Shown: positions 1-7,897, counted from the stretch's first letter. The stretch: 10,988 nucleotides of DNA from JAYZVT01 sp050248375 (GCA_050248375.1 JBFWSL010000114.1:1-10988); one strand, 5' to 3'. The notes: a model not told the origin generated them from the sequence alone. Made by a program: numbers and translations.

Positions 1-1
1 G

Positions 2-721
2 GTCACCGGCGCCGGCGCGGGGCTTGGCCGCGCCATATCGGAGGAATATGTCCGGGAGGGCGCTCGGGTCTTTGTTTCGGACCTCGATCTGGCCGCGGCG
101 CGGGAGACCTGCGACCACATCGGCGGCGGCGATGCGACCCCGCTGGAGCTGGATGTCCGCCGTCCCGAGCAGATGACCGCCGCGGTAGCCGCCATTGGCG
201 GGGATGCCGGGAAACTCGACGTGCTGGTGAACAATGCCGGCATCATTCACCGGGCGGATCTGCGTCATATGGACGATGGGCAGTGGGAAGATATCATCGC
301 GGTCAACCTGACCGGCGCGGTCCGCGCCGCCCGGCAAGTCCTCGACCTGATGCGCGCGGCGGGCGGCGGATCGATTATCAACCTGTCCTCCATCATGAGC
401 ATCCGCCATCTGCGCCAGACCGGCGCCTACTCCACCACCAAGGCGGCCATCTCCGGCTTTTCGCGCAGCCTTGCGGTCGAATACGCGCCCTACAACATAC
501 GGGTGAACTACATCTGCCCCGGCTACGTGGAGACGGCGCTCACCCGCAAGATTCTGCGCAACCCCGCCGTGCGCAAGGCGCTGCTCATGCAGACCCCCAT
601 GGGACGCTTTACTTCCGCCAGCGACGTCGCCAAGGCGGCACTGTTCCTTGCCTCCGACGATGCGCTATTCATTACCGGCTCGGGCCTGACCGTTGACGGC
701 GGCATGAGCATCGCGCTCTGA
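2..721 (+). CDS. Short-chain dehydrogenase/reductase (SDR), 5' end missing
   Basis: This is a classical SDR oxidoreductase whose first 10 or so codons lie before the window; the reading frame is open from base 2, giving 239 visible residues. The Rossmann glycine motif TGAGAGLG is at visible residues 2-9. An Asp ends the second beta strand (VSD, residue 27), which in this family usually means NAD(H) rather than NADP(H). The NNAG motif is at 77-80, the catalytic Ser at about 130 and the YSTTK Tyr/Lys pair at 143/147, followed by the usual PGYVET segment and a C-terminal VDGG. The catalytic set is complete, so the enzyme should be active, but the substrate cannot be read from sequence. The sugar transferase gene 29 bp downstream suggests a role in sugar or polysaccharide metabolism; this is inference from context only. 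An ATG at 173 is internal and not the start, because the cofactor site lies upstream of it. Confidence 0.93.
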   Translation, partial: VTGAGAGLGRAISEEYVREGARVFVSDLDLAAARETCDHIGGGDATPLELDVRRPEQMTAAVAAIGGDAGKLDVLVNNAGIIHRADLRHMDDGQWEDIIAVNLTGAVRAARQVLDLMRAAGGGSIINLSSIMSIRHLRQTGAYSTTKAAISGFSRSLAVEYAPYNIRVNYICPGYVETALTRKILRNPAVRKALLMQTPMGRFTSASDVAKAALFLASDDALFITGSGLTVDGGMSIAL

Positions 722-750
722 AGCAGCGGCACACGCCCGGGGAGGGAGCG

Positions 751-1371
751 GTGGCCAAACGGCTTTTCGACATCGTGGTCACGCTCGCCGCGCTTCCCCT
801 GTTGCTGCCGCTTGGAGCCGCCGTCGCCCTGCTGGTGCGCCTGCGGCTGGGCTCGCCGGTGCTTTTCTCGCAAGCGCGCCCCGGTCTCGGGGGCAAACCC
901 TTTCGCATGTACAAGTTCCGCACCATGACCGATGACCGGGACCGGACGGGCCGGCTGCTGCCGGACGAGAGGCGCATGACGGGGCTGGGGCGCACGCTGC
1001 GCCGCTACAGCCTCGATGAGTTGCCCGAGTTCTGGAACGTGCTGAAGGGCGACATGAGTCTCGTGGGTCCGAGGCCGCTGCTCATGGAGTACCTGCCGCT
1101 CTACTCCCGCGAGCAGGCGCGCCGCCACGAGGTCCGGCCCGGCATAACCGGCTGGGCCCAGGTGAACGGACGTAACGCGCTCACCTGGGAGCAGAAGTTC
1201 GCCCACGACGTCTGGTACGTGGACCATCGTTCCCTGCCGCTGGATATCGGCATACTGCTCCGCACGGTCTGGAGCGCGCTGCGGGGCGAGGGCATCTCGG
1301 CCAAGGGACATGCAACCATGCCGCCGTTCAGGGGAGAAGAGAAGCAGGCGCCCGCGACGAGGCGCGAGTAG
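751..1371 (+). CDS. Bacterial sugar transferase (PglC-like monotopic phosphoglycosyl transferase)
   Basis: This 206-residue protein belongs to the bacterial sugar transferase family, which transfers a sugar-1-phosphate from a nucleotide sugar to undecaprenyl phosphate at the inner face of the cytoplasmic membrane and so starts assembly of an exopolysaccharide, capsule, O-antigen or glycan. Visible landmarks are a single N-terminal hydrophobic segment with Leu/Pro (residues 6-30, the re-entrant membrane helix of the family), QARPGLGGKPF at 41-51, KFRTM at 55-59, the catalytic Asp-Glu pair in SLDELPEFWNVLKGD (D89-E90), SLVGPRP at 103-109 and RPGITGWAQVNGRN at 129-142. The length matches the small PglC form rather than WbaP/WcaJ types with extra N-terminal membrane helices. 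The start is GTG, supported by GGAGGGAG at 741-748. It follows the SDR gene by 29 bp on the same strand, so the two are probably cotranscribed. The sugar cannot be predicted. Confidence 0.93.
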   Translation: MAKRLFDIVVTLAALPLLLPLGAAVALLVRLRLGSPVLFSQARPGLGGKPFRMYKFRTMTDDRDRTGRLLPDERRMTGLGRTLRRYSLDELPEFWNVLKGDMSLVGPRPLLMEYLPLYSREQARRHEVRPGITGWAQVNGRNALTWEQKFAHDVWYVDHRSLPLDIGILLRTVWSALRGEGISAKGHATMPPFRGEEKQAPATRRE

Positions 1372-1391
1372 CCGCGCCGCGCGTCAGCGCT

Positions 1392-2528
1392 CTACAGGTC
1401 GCGCACCGTCTCCTCGATCAGTCCGTCCACCACGGCGCGCAGGGCTTCTTCCTCGCTGGCGCCGTTTTCAAGGAAGGCCGCGTAGCGCTCCGACTGCCGG
1501 TCGGCGCTGGTGCCGTCCCGCACGATGCCGCGGGCGTGCTCCACTTCTTTGCGGCAGTCGAAGAATTCGATGTCCTCCCGCACCAGCTCCAGCAGCTCCT
1601 CCAGCAGGTCCTTGAAGGGCACAATTTCGCCCCGGCCGAAATCCACCAGTCCGGAGGCCATGCCGTAGCGCTTGGCCCGCCAGCGGTTCTCCTTGACGAG
1701 GAAGGGTGAATAGTGCCGCCAGCGCTGGTTCCGCCGCCGGAGCCGATACAGCATCCGGCAGATGCACACGAACAGGGCCGCGATGGCGATGGTGTCGTTC
1801 AGCAGCGGACAGACGTCGGTGATCCGCATTTCCAGCGTGGGAAAGCGCCCGCTCGGCCTCAGGTCCCACCACACCTTGGTGGAGTCCTCGATCAGGCCTG
1901 CCTTCACCAGCACCTCGATGCTGCGCTGATACTCGTCGTTACCGGAAAAGTGTTCCGGCAGGCCCGTGCGCGGCAGTTCGTCGAACACCGACAGCCGATA
2001 GGATTTCAGGCCGGTGAGCTGGCCCTGCCAGAAGGGCGAGGAGGTCGAAAGCGCCAGAAGATGCGGTAGGAAGTAGCTGAGCTGATTCATCAAATCGATC
2101 CTCAGCTCGTCGTCCTCGATGCCTACGTGAACATGCATGCCGCAGATGATCATCCGCCGCGCCACCACCTGCAGGTCGCGCGCCAGCGCGTGATAGCGGT
2201 CCTTGTCCGAGTGGCGCTGGGCGCTCCATCGCGCCGAGGGGTGCGTGGACGCGGCGATCGGAGCCAGCCCGAACTCGCCAGCGATGTCGGCGATCGTGCG
2301 CCGAAGCCGGGCAAGCTCCGCCTTTGCCTCCGCGGGAGACGCGCAGACCTTGGTGCCCACTTCGATCTGGGAACGCAGGAATTCCGCCGACACTTGGGAG
2401 CCGAGCGCCGCCTGGCATTGCGGCAACAGCTCGGCCGGCGGATCGGTGACCAGCTCGCGCGTTTCCCTGTCCACGAGGAGATATTCCTCCTCGATGCCGA
2501 CGGTGAAGGTCGGAGCAGGGCGGCTCAT
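1392..2528 (-). CDS. Carboxylate-amine ligase, glutamate-cysteine ligase type 2 (YbdK) family
   Basis: The 378-residue product matches the GCS2/YbdK family in length and motifs. GIEEEY, the metal/ATP-site hallmark, is at residues 11-16; CGMHVHVG at 129-136; WDLRPSGRFPTLEMRITD at 221-238, and a basic patch RYRLRRRNQRW type helix near 260-270 follows. Members are ATP-dependent ligases joining a carboxylate to an amine. E. coli YbdK has only weak glutamate-cysteine ligase activity in vitro, so a role in glutathione synthesis should not be assumed. I chose the ATG at 2528 because MSRPAPTFTVGIEEEY is the usual N terminus; the frame stays open to 2663, but that would run into the upstream transporter gene. 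No good Shine-Dalgarno sequence precedes the start, so translation may depend on the upstream gene, whose stop is 26 bp away. The 3' end converges on the sugar transferase gene with a 20-bp gap. Confidence 0.92.
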   Translation of the reverse strand: MSRPAPTFTVGIEEEYLLVDRETRELVTDPPAELLPQCQAALGSQVSAEFLRSQIEVGTKVCASPAEAKAELARLRRTIADIAGEFGLAPIAASTHPSARWSAQRHSDKDRYHALARDLQVVARRMIICGMHVHVGIEDDELRIDLMNQLSYFLPHLLALSTSSPFWQGQLTGLKSYRLSVFDELPRTGLPEHFSGNDEYQRSIEVLVKAGLIEDSTKVWWDLRPSGRFPTLEMRITDVCPLLNDTIAIAALFVCICRMLYRLRRRNQRWRHYSPFLVKENRWRAKRYGMASGLVDFGRGEIVPFKDLLEELLELVREDIEFFDCRKEVEHARGIVRDGTSADRQSERYAAFLENGASEEEALRAVVDGLIEETVRDL

Positions 2529-2554
2529 GCGTGAAGATCGCACATGGCCGCGGC

Positions 2555-3286
2555 CTATAGAAGCCGTTGCAACAGGTCCCCGACCAAATAGGCGACCCCT
2601 GCCGACGCCAGGCCGATGACGAGGGTTTCCAGGCCGTTCCGCCACCAGGGAGCGGGCGACCACCGGCTGCGGAAGGAGCCGATCAGGAAGAAGGTTGCGC
2701 CTGTTGCGACCGCCGAGGCGGCTACGCTCGCCTCGAGGCCGAACGCGAAGGGTGTGATGGGGACGGAGCCGCAGATCACGAAAGCGGCGAAGGTGGCCAG
2801 TCCCGCCGTCCAGGGGGAGCGCGTCACCTTGGGCAGGCCATGCTCCTCCACCATCATGGTGTCCAGCCAGCGTTCCCGCTTTTCCGTGATTGCCGCGACG
2901 GCCGCCTCCAGGGCCTCGTCCTTGAACCCCTTGGCGATGAAGATTTGCCTGATTTCCTCGCGCTCGCCTTCGGGGGCCAGTTCGATATGGCGTTCCTCCA
3001 TGTCTCGCGTGAAGCGGTATTCCTCGATCTCGGTGCGGGTTCCGGAATAGTTGCTGGCGGCCATGGAGAGCCCGTCCGCCAGCAGGTTGGCCGCCCCCAG
3101 GATCAACAGGTAGCGTACGGAAAGTTCCGCGCCCACCGCCCCGGCCACGATGGCGAAGGTGGTCACGGTGCCGTCGATGCCGCCATAGACGAAATCGCGC
3201 AGGTAGCTGGGTTTCGGTCCCGCCCGCAGCCGTCTGGCGATGGCGGCGGGCTCATGGCTGTGCTCGAGGCGCGTAATACGGGGCAT
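2555..3286 (-). CDS. VIT1/CCC1 family iron/manganese transporter
   Basis: This 243-residue membrane protein belongs to the VIT1/CCC1 family, which moves Fe2+ or Mn2+ out of the cytoplasm. The first helix contains YGGIDGTVTTFAIVAG (residues 35-50), including the conserved translocation Asp (D38). The second has LADGLSMAASNY (69-80). A long charged cytoplasmic section at about 85-155 is rich in Glu, with EEREEI-like and ERWLDTMMVEEHGL segments that correspond to the metal-binding domain of the family. Three more hydrophobic segments follow (about 160-180, 185-204 and 217-238), consistent with five helices in total. The ATG at 3286 is chosen because GGAGGG sits about 7 bases upstream; an upstream in-frame ATG at 3352 lacks this. 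It probably forms an operon with the downstream YbdK-type ligase. Bacterial members with this domain plan are described as metal exporters; the metal here is not determinable. Confidence 0.93.
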   Translation of the reverse strand: MPRITRLEHSHEPAAIARRLRAGPKPSYLRDFVYGGIDGTVTTFAIVAGAVGAELSVRYLLILGAANLLADGLSMAASNYSGTRTEIEEYRFTRDMEERHIELAPEGEREEIRQIFIAKGFKDEALEAAVAAITEKRERWLDTMMVEEHGLPKVTRSPWTAGLATFAAFVICGSVPITPFAFGLEASVAASAVATGATFFLIGSFRSRWSPAPWWRNGLETLVIGLASAGVAYLVGDLLQRLL

Positions 3287-3500
3287 GCATGTCCCTCCGT
3301 CCGCTGAAAACCCGCGATTTCCCGCGGGGAATCGCTTGCTGACCCCCCGCACTAGTCATGCGGTAACCTATGGCTTATATAGCTGGCAAATCGAGCGCCG
3401 CGCCTGCATTTCTGCGCTTATGGCCGCGACAGGACACCTTGGGTGCCGCCGCGGCCGGCAGCGAATGCGGGCCGTTTTTGAATGGGAGTGTTAAGTCGTC
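3287..3500. promoter_or_regulatory. Divergent control region between the VIT-type gene and DAHP synthase
   Basis: This 214-bp gap separates two divergently transcribed genes and must hold promoters for both. The only AT-rich patch is at 3364-3381 (TTATAT/TATATA at 3375-3381), a plausible -10 on either strand, but no convincing -35 hexamer sits at the right distance, so I do not assign promoters. The GC palindrome CCCGCGGG at 3321-3328 lies in the leader of the minus-strand gene. A terminator-like hairpin lies at 3452-3479, described separately. Confidence 0.6.
3452..3479 (+). terminator. Terminator-like hairpin in the DAHP synthase leader (possible attenuator)
   Basis: CGGCC (3452-3456) pairs with GGCCG (3470-3474) and, after a G-G mismatch, GCA (3458-3460) pairs with TGC (3466-3468) around a GCGAA loop. 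Five T's follow directly at 3475-3479. This is the form of a rho-independent terminator, but it points into the DAHP synthase gene and no plus-strand gene precedes it. An upstream stem can compete with it: GGCCGCG (3422-3428) with CGCGGCC (3450-3456). The stem is short and broken by a mismatch, and GC-rich DNA yields such structures by chance, so function is uncertain. Confidence 0.35.
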
Positions 3501-4889
3501 ATGGCCGCTCAGTGGACACCGGATAGCTGGCGCGGGAAGCCGATCCAGCAGGTCCCCGACTACCCGGAACCCGCCACCCTGACCGAGGTCGAGAAGCAGC
3601 TCGCGACGTTCCCCCCGCTCGTTTTCGCAGGCGAGGCGCGCGACCTGAAGTCCCGGCTGGCGAAGGTCGCCGAGGGCAAGGCCTTCATGCTCCAGGGCGG
3701 CGACTGCGCCGAGAGCTTCGCCGAGCATCACCCGGACAACATCCGCGATTTCTTCCGCGTCCTGCTGCAGATGTCGGTCGTGCTGACCTACGCTGGCGGC
3801 TGTCCGGTGGTGAAGGTCGGCCGCATCGCCGGCCAGTTCGCCAAGCCGCGTTCCGCCCCGACCGAGAAGCAGGGCGACCAGGAGCTGCCGTCCTACCGCG
3901 GGGATATCGTCAATGACATCGCCTTCGAGGCGGAGTCGCGCGCGCCCGACCCGCGCCGCATGCTCATGGCCTACCGCCAGTCGGCGGCGACGCTGAACCT
4001 GCTGCGCGCCTTCGCCCAGGGCGGCTACGCCAACCTGGAGCGCGTGCACCAGTGGAACCTCGGCTTCCTTAAGGACAGCCCCGTTGAACACCGCTATGCC
4101 GAGCTCGCGGACCGCATCTCCGAGAGCCTGGATTTCATGCGCGCCTGCGGCGTCAACGCGGACAACACGCCCGAGCTGCGCTCCACCAGCATCTACACCA
4201 GCCACGAGGCGCTGCTGCTGGGTTACGAGCAGGCCTTCACCCGCGTCGATTCCACCACCGGCGACTGGTACGCGACCTCCGGCCACCTGCTGTGGATCGG
4301 CGACCGCACCCGCCAGCCCGACCACGCCCATGTGGAATACATGCGCGGTATCAGGAACCCGATCGGCCTGAAATGCGGCCCCTCGCTCAAGCCCGATGAA
4401 CTGCTGAAGCTCATCGACATCCTGAGCCCCGATAACGAACCGGGCCGGCTGACCCTGATCGCCCGCTTCGGTGCCGAACATGTGGGCAAGCACCTGCCGG
4501 GCCTCATGCGCGCGGTGAGGAAGGCCGGCCGCAGCGTCGTTTGGTCCTGCGATCCCATGCATGGCAACACCATCAAGGCCGCCACCGGTTACAAGACCCG
4601 GCCCTTCGACCTGATCCTGAAGGAGGTGGAAGCCTTCTTCGACGTGGCGCAGGCGGAAGGCTGCCATCCCGGCGGCGTGCATCTGGAGATGACCGGCCAG
4701 AACGTGACCGAGTGCATCGGCGGCGCCCGCACGGTGTCGGAGGCGGACCTGCGTGACCGCTACCACACCCATTGCGATCCGCGCCTGAACGCCGACCAGG
4801 CGCTCGAGCTGGCCTTTCTGATCGCCGAGCGTCTCAAGCGCGACCGGGCCCAGGCGGGCTCGCCACAGCGCAAGGCCGCCAACGCCTGA
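3501..4889 (+). CDS. 3-deoxy-7-phosphoheptulonate synthase, class II
   Basis: The 462-residue enzyme condenses phosphoenolpyruvate with erythrose 4-phosphate to DAHP, the first committed step of the shikimate pathway, in the cytoplasm. It is clearly the class II (plant/Mycobacterium) type, unrelated in length to the roughly 350-residue AroFGH enzymes of E. coli. The metal ligands line up as C69 (GGDCAESF), H353 (DPMHGN), E395 (HLEMTG) and D426 (CDPRLN). Substrate-binding blocks are VGRIAGQFAKPRS (106-118), NPIGLKCGPSLKP (286-298) and the Arg of LIARFG (322). The ATG at 3501 is preceded by GGGAG at 3484-3488, spaced a little wide. Lacking the long N-terminal extension known from the Mycobacterium enzyme, its feedback control by aromatic amino acids may differ (inference). 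Class II genes are variously called aroF, aroG or aroH, so I give no symbol. The hairpin in its leader may add attenuation-like control. Confidence 0.97.
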   Translation: MAAQWTPDSWRGKPIQQVPDYPEPATLTEVEKQLATFPPLVFAGEARDLKSRLAKVAEGKAFMLQGGDCAESFAEHHPDNIRDFFRVLLQMSVVLTYAGGCPVVKVGRIAGQFAKPRSAPTEKQGDQELPSYRGDIVNDIAFEAESRAPDPRRMLMAYRQSAATLNLLRAFAQGGYANLERVHQWNLGFLKDSPVEHRYAELADRISESLDFMRACGVNADNTPELRSTSIYTSHEALLLGYEQAFTRVDSTTGDWYATSGHLLWIGDRTRQPDHAHVEYMRGIRNPIGLKCGPSLKPDELLKLIDILSPDNEPGRLTLIARFGAEHVGKHLPGLMRAVRKAGRSVVWSCDPMHGNTIKAATGYKTRPFDLILKEVEAFFDVAQAEGCHPGGVHLEMTGQNVTECIGGARTVSEADLRDRYHTHCDPRLNADQALELAFLIAERLKRDRAQAGSPQRKAANA

Positions 4890-4923
4890 CAGGGGAGGGA
4901 AGGGCCACTTTCGGCCTGCTTGT

Positions 4924-4943
4924 GGGCGGGTCACGGCCCGCCT
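4924..4943 (+). other. Perfect hairpin between DAHP synthase and nadE
   Basis: GGCGGG (4925-4930) pairs with CCCGCC (4937-4942) around a six-base loop, with a possible extra G-U pair outside. It ends one base before the AAGG of the nadE ribosome binding site (4944-4947). There is no T run after it, so it is not a classical terminator; it might protect an upstream mRNA end or influence nadE translation. Confidence 0.35.
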
Positions 4944-4954
4944 AAGGTGCCGCC

Positions 4955-6631
4955 ATGTCAGGACAGATCGGCGACAGCCTGCGCATCGCGCTCGGCCAAC
5001 TCAACCCGCTGGTCGGGGATCTGAAGGGCAATTCCCGCAAGGCGCTGGAAACCTACGCCCGGGCGAAGGCGAACAACGCCGACCTGCTGGTCCTGACCGA
5101 GCTGTACATCACCGGCTATCCGCCCGAGGACCTGATCCTGAAGCCGGCCTTCGTGGACGCGGCCATGCAGGCTGTGCGCGAGATGGCGAAAGCGACCGCT
5201 GGCGGCGGCCCGGCCATGATCGTCGGCACCCCCTGGGCCGAGGATGGAAAGGTCTACAACGCCGCCGCGTTGCTGGACGGGGGCGAGGTCGTCACGGTCC
5301 GCTACAAGGCGGACCTTCCCAACTATGGCGTTTTCGACGAAAAGCGCGTCTTCGCCGCGGGACCGATGCCGGGCCCCATGAACTTCCGCGGCGTGCGCAT
5401 CGGCGTGCCTGTCTGCGAGGACATCTGGGGCGAGGAGGTCTGCGAGTGCCTGAGCGAGACCGGCGCGGAGATACTCATCGTCCCCAACGGCTCGCCCTAC
5501 ACAAGCACCAAGGTCGACCAGCGCATGAACATCGCCACGGCCCGTATCGCCGAGACGGGCCTGCCCATGCTCTACGTCAACCAGGTGGGCGGCCAGGACG
5601 AACTGGTCTTCGATGGCGCGTCCTGGGTGCTCAACGCCGACAGCTCGCTCGCCTTCCAGCTTCCGGCCTGGGAGGAGAGCTATGGCGTCACCGAATGGCG
5701 GCGCGAGAAGGGCGTCTGGGTCTGCCTTGCCGGGTCCAAGGCCATCGTCGAGGAGCGGGACGAGGCGGACTATCTCGCCTGCGTCGTCGGGCTGCGGGAT
5801 TACGTCAACAAGAACGGCTTCCCCGGCGTCGTGCTCGGCATGTCCGGCGGCATTGACTCCGCGCTCTGCGCCGCCATGTCGGTGGACGCGCTCGGACCCA
5901 AGAGGGTCCGCTGCGTGATGATGCCCTACCGCTACACCAGCAACGAGAGCCTGAACGACGCCGGCAAATGCGCCGAGGCGCTGGGCGCACAATACGATAT
6001 CCTGCCCATAGCCGAGCCCGTGGACGGCTTCGGCCGCAGCCTGGACCCGTTGTTCGACGGCCTGCCGGCCGACACCACCGAGGAGAACATCCAGTCGCGC
6101 GCGCGCGGCACGATGCTCATGGCCATATCCAACAAGTTTGGCTCGATGGTCGTGACCACCGGCAACAAGTCGGAGGTGTCGGTCGGTTACGCCACCCTCT
6201 ATGGCGACATGAACGGCGGCTTCAACCCGATCAAGGATCTCTACAAGACCCGCGTCTATGCGCTGTCAAAGTTCCGCAACGGGCACCGCCCGAAGGGATG
6301 CCTGGGCCCCGAAGGGATCGTCATTCCGCCGAATATCCTTGTGAAGGCGCCCACGGCCGAGCTGCGCGATAACCAGAAGGATCAGGATTCGCTGCCTCCC
6401 TACGAGGTGCTCGACGACATCCTGACCTGCCTGGTGGAGAACGAGATGCCGCTTGCCGGCATCGTCGCGCGCGGCCACGACGCGGAGATTGTGCGCAAGG
6501 TCGAGCGGCTGCTCTATCTCGCCGAATACAAGCGCCGGCAGGCGGCGCCCGGAGTGAAGATCTCCTCGCGCAATTTCGGCCGCGACCGCCGCTACCCCAT
6601 CACCAACCGCTTCCGCGAGACTGTCGGCTAG
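4955..6631 (+). CDS. nadE: Glutamine-dependent NAD+ synthetase
   Basis: This 558-residue two-domain enzyme makes NAD+ from nicotinic acid adenine dinucleotide, using ammonia released from glutamine. The N-terminal nitrilase-type amidase domain (about 8-265) shows the full triad: E49 in TELYITGYPPEDL, K118 in KADLPNYGVFDEKR and C154 in VCEDIW. The C-terminal synthetase domain (about 270-555) has the pyrophosphate-binding SGGIDSAL loop at 297-304, the STTGNKSE-like segment TTGNKSEVSVGYATLYGD at 401-418 and ELRDNQKDQDSLPPYEVLD at 469-487. The length is typical of the bacterial glutamine-dependent form of about 540-570 residues. The start at 4955 has AAGG seven bases upstream. It lies 65 bp after the DAHP synthase stop and 12 bp before the MFS gene, so an operon is likely, especially with the latter. 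Confidence 0.97.
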   Translation: MSGQIGDSLRIALGQLNPLVGDLKGNSRKALETYARAKANNADLLVLTELYITGYPPEDLILKPAFVDAAMQAVREMAKATAGGGPAMIVGTPWAEDGKVYNAAALLDGGEVVTVRYKADLPNYGVFDEKRVFAAGPMPGPMNFRGVRIGVPVCEDIWGEEVCECLSETGAEILIVPNGSPYTSTKVDQRMNIATARIAETGLPMLYVNQVGGQDELVFDGASWVLNADSSLAFQLPAWEESYGVTEWRREKGVWVCLAGSKAIVEERDEADYLACVVGLRDYVNKNGFPGVVLGMSGGIDSALCAAMSVDALGPKRVRCVMMPYRYTSNESLNDAGKCAEALGAQYDILPIAEPVDGFGRSLDPLFDGLPADTTEENIQSRARGTMLMAISNKFGSMVVTTGNKSEVSVGYATLYGDMNGGFNPIKDLYKTRVYALSKFRNGHRPKGCLGPEGIVIPPNILVKAPTAELRDNQKDQDSLPPYEVLDDILTCLVENEMPLAGIVARGHDAEIVRKVERLLYLAEYKRRQAAPGVKISSRNFGRDRRYPITNRFRETVG

Positions 6632-6643
6632 CTGGGACAGGCT

Positions 6644-7894
6644 ATGGCCATGAGCGTCAGGCAGGCAGGGACTGGCAGGCATTCGCCGCGGTTTCTCATC
6701 GGCATGATGTGCCTGGCGCAGTTGCTGACCATGCTGTCGATCTCGGTCTACGCCGCGCAACTGGCCCGCCTGCGTGACCTGTGGTCCCTCACCAACACCG
6801 AGGCCGGATGGATCGGCGCCGCCTATTTCGTCGGCTACACGATCGCGGTGCCGGTGCTCACCAGCCTGACAGACCGCATGGATCCCAGGCGCATCTATTT
6901 CGCCGGCTGCGTGCTGCTGGCGGTGGGCTGCGCCGGCTTCGGGGCGATGTCGCAGGGCTTCGGCAGTGCGGCGCTGTTCCACGCCCTTGCCGGCGCGGGC
7001 CTCGCCGGAACCTACATGCCTGGCCTGAAGGGCCTGCTGGACCAACTGGACGAGCAGTATCATTCCCGCGCCAGCGCCTTCTATACCGCCAGTTTCGGCC
7101 TTGGCGCGGCCCTGTCCTATCCCTTCAGCGCCTATGTGGCCGAGGCGATCGGCTGGTCATGGTCCTTTTACGGGGCCGGCTTCGCCGGATTGCTGGCGGC
7201 GTTGCTGGTCGGCGCCGTCCTGCCGGGGGCGGACCATGCGAAACTCAATCTCGCCAGCACCCGTCTGCTGGATTTCCGTCCTATCCTCCGCAACAGGGCC
7301 GTGCTTGCCTACACCATAGGATACACGGTGCATTGCTGGGAGCTGTTCGGCATGCGCACCTGGGTGGTGGCCTACCTGCTCTACGCCCAGGGGCTGCATG
7401 GAACGGCGCCTGGCTGGGCGGCTCCCGCGCTGGTCGCGGCGCTTCTGACCGTGATCGGCGTGCCGGTCAGCATCTATGGCAACGAACTTGCCATGTGGCT
7501 GGGGCGCCGGCGCTTCGTCATCGGCGTGATGTGCGCCTCGGCCCTGGTGTGCTTCGTCATCGGTCCCGTCGCGCAGGTTTCATACTGGCTGGCGGCGCTC
7601 ATCTGCATCCTGCACGGGGCGACCGTGATCTTCGATTCCGCCTCGCTGACCGCCGGGGCGCTGGGCAATGCGGAGCCCGGATACCGCGGCGCGACCATGG
7701 CGGTGCACTCGACGCTCGGCTTCGCCGGAGCAACCTTTGGCCCGCTCGTCTTCGGGCTGGCGCTGGACGCGGGCGGCGGCCAGACGCCCATGGGCTGGTG
7801 GCTGGGCTATGCCCACATGGGCATGGTGCTGCTGGCGGGAGCCGCCGTGCTGTGGCTGTTGCGCGCGCCGCCGGTTACCGGGGATCTGCGCTGA
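6644..7894 (+). CDS. Major facilitator superfamily (MFS) transporter
   Basis: This 416-residue protein is almost entirely hydrophobic helices in a 6+6 arrangement, separated by a loop at about 195-215 (GADHAKLNLASTRLLDFRP). The loop 2-3 signature of the superfamily is visible as SLTDRMDPRR (74-83). The N-terminal half has the Gly-rich AGAGLAGTYMPGLKGLLDQL segment (116-135), and the C-terminal half carries GNAEPGYRGATMAVHSTLGFAGA (341-363), usual of MFS_1 proteins. I cannot assign a substrate. The first ATG at 6644 is used; GGGA lies six bases upstream, and a second ATG at 6650 is possible. The gap to the nadE stop is only 12 bp, which suggests cotranscription, but a link to NAD or its precursors would be a guess. 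Its stop codon is three bases from the stop codon of the converging DUF2865 gene. Confidence 0.9.
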   Translation: MAMSVRQAGTGRHSPRFLIGMMCLAQLLTMLSISVYAAQLARLRDLWSLTNTEAGWIGAAYFVGYTIAVPVLTSLTDRMDPRRIYFAGCVLLAVGCAGFGAMSQGFGSAALFHALAGAGLAGTYMPGLKGLLDQLDEQYHSRASAFYTASFGLGAALSYPFSAYVAEAIGWSWSFYGAGFAGLLAALLVGAVLPGADHAKLNLASTRLLDFRPILRNRAVLAYTIGYTVHCWELFGMRTWVVAYLLYAQGLHGTAPGWAAPALVAALLTVIGVPVSIYGNELAMWLGRRRFVIGVMCASALVCFVIGPVAQVSYWLAALICILHGATVIFDSASLTAGALGNAEPGYRGATMAVHSTLGFAGATFGPLVFGLALDAGGGQTPMGWWLGYAHMGMVLLAGAAVLWLLRAPPVTGDLR

Positions 7895-7897
7895 CGA

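Noticed and set aside
2529..2663. Upstream extension of the YbdK-type ligase to ATG 2663
   Set aside because: The extra 45 residues are Arg/Gly-rich, overlap the end of the transporter gene and precede the normal family N terminus.
3287..3352. Upstream extension of the VIT-type transporter to ATG 3352
   Set aside because: The ATG at 3286 has a good ribosome binding site and the additional 22 residues have no family support.
3364..3381. TTATAT/TATATA patch as a defined promoter for DAHP synthase or the VIT-type gene
   Set aside because: No acceptable -35 hexamer lies 16-18 bp away on either strand, so I only note it as the AT-rich part of the divergent region.
3375..4934. A 519-codon open frame antisense to the DAHP synthase gene
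   Set aside because: It mirrors the whole of a certain gene on the other strand, has no recognisable domain, and long antisense frames are expected in GC-rich DNA with strong third-position bias.
4958..5992. A 344-codon open frame antisense to nadE
   Set aside because: Same reason: it overlaps a certain gene fully, its composition is that of a shadow frame (rich in Ala, Gly, Asp, His, Val), and no motif is visible.
6266..7063. A 265-codon open frame antisense to the nadE/MFS junction
   Set aside because: It spans the end of one certain gene and the start of another on the opposite strand and has no recognisable domain.
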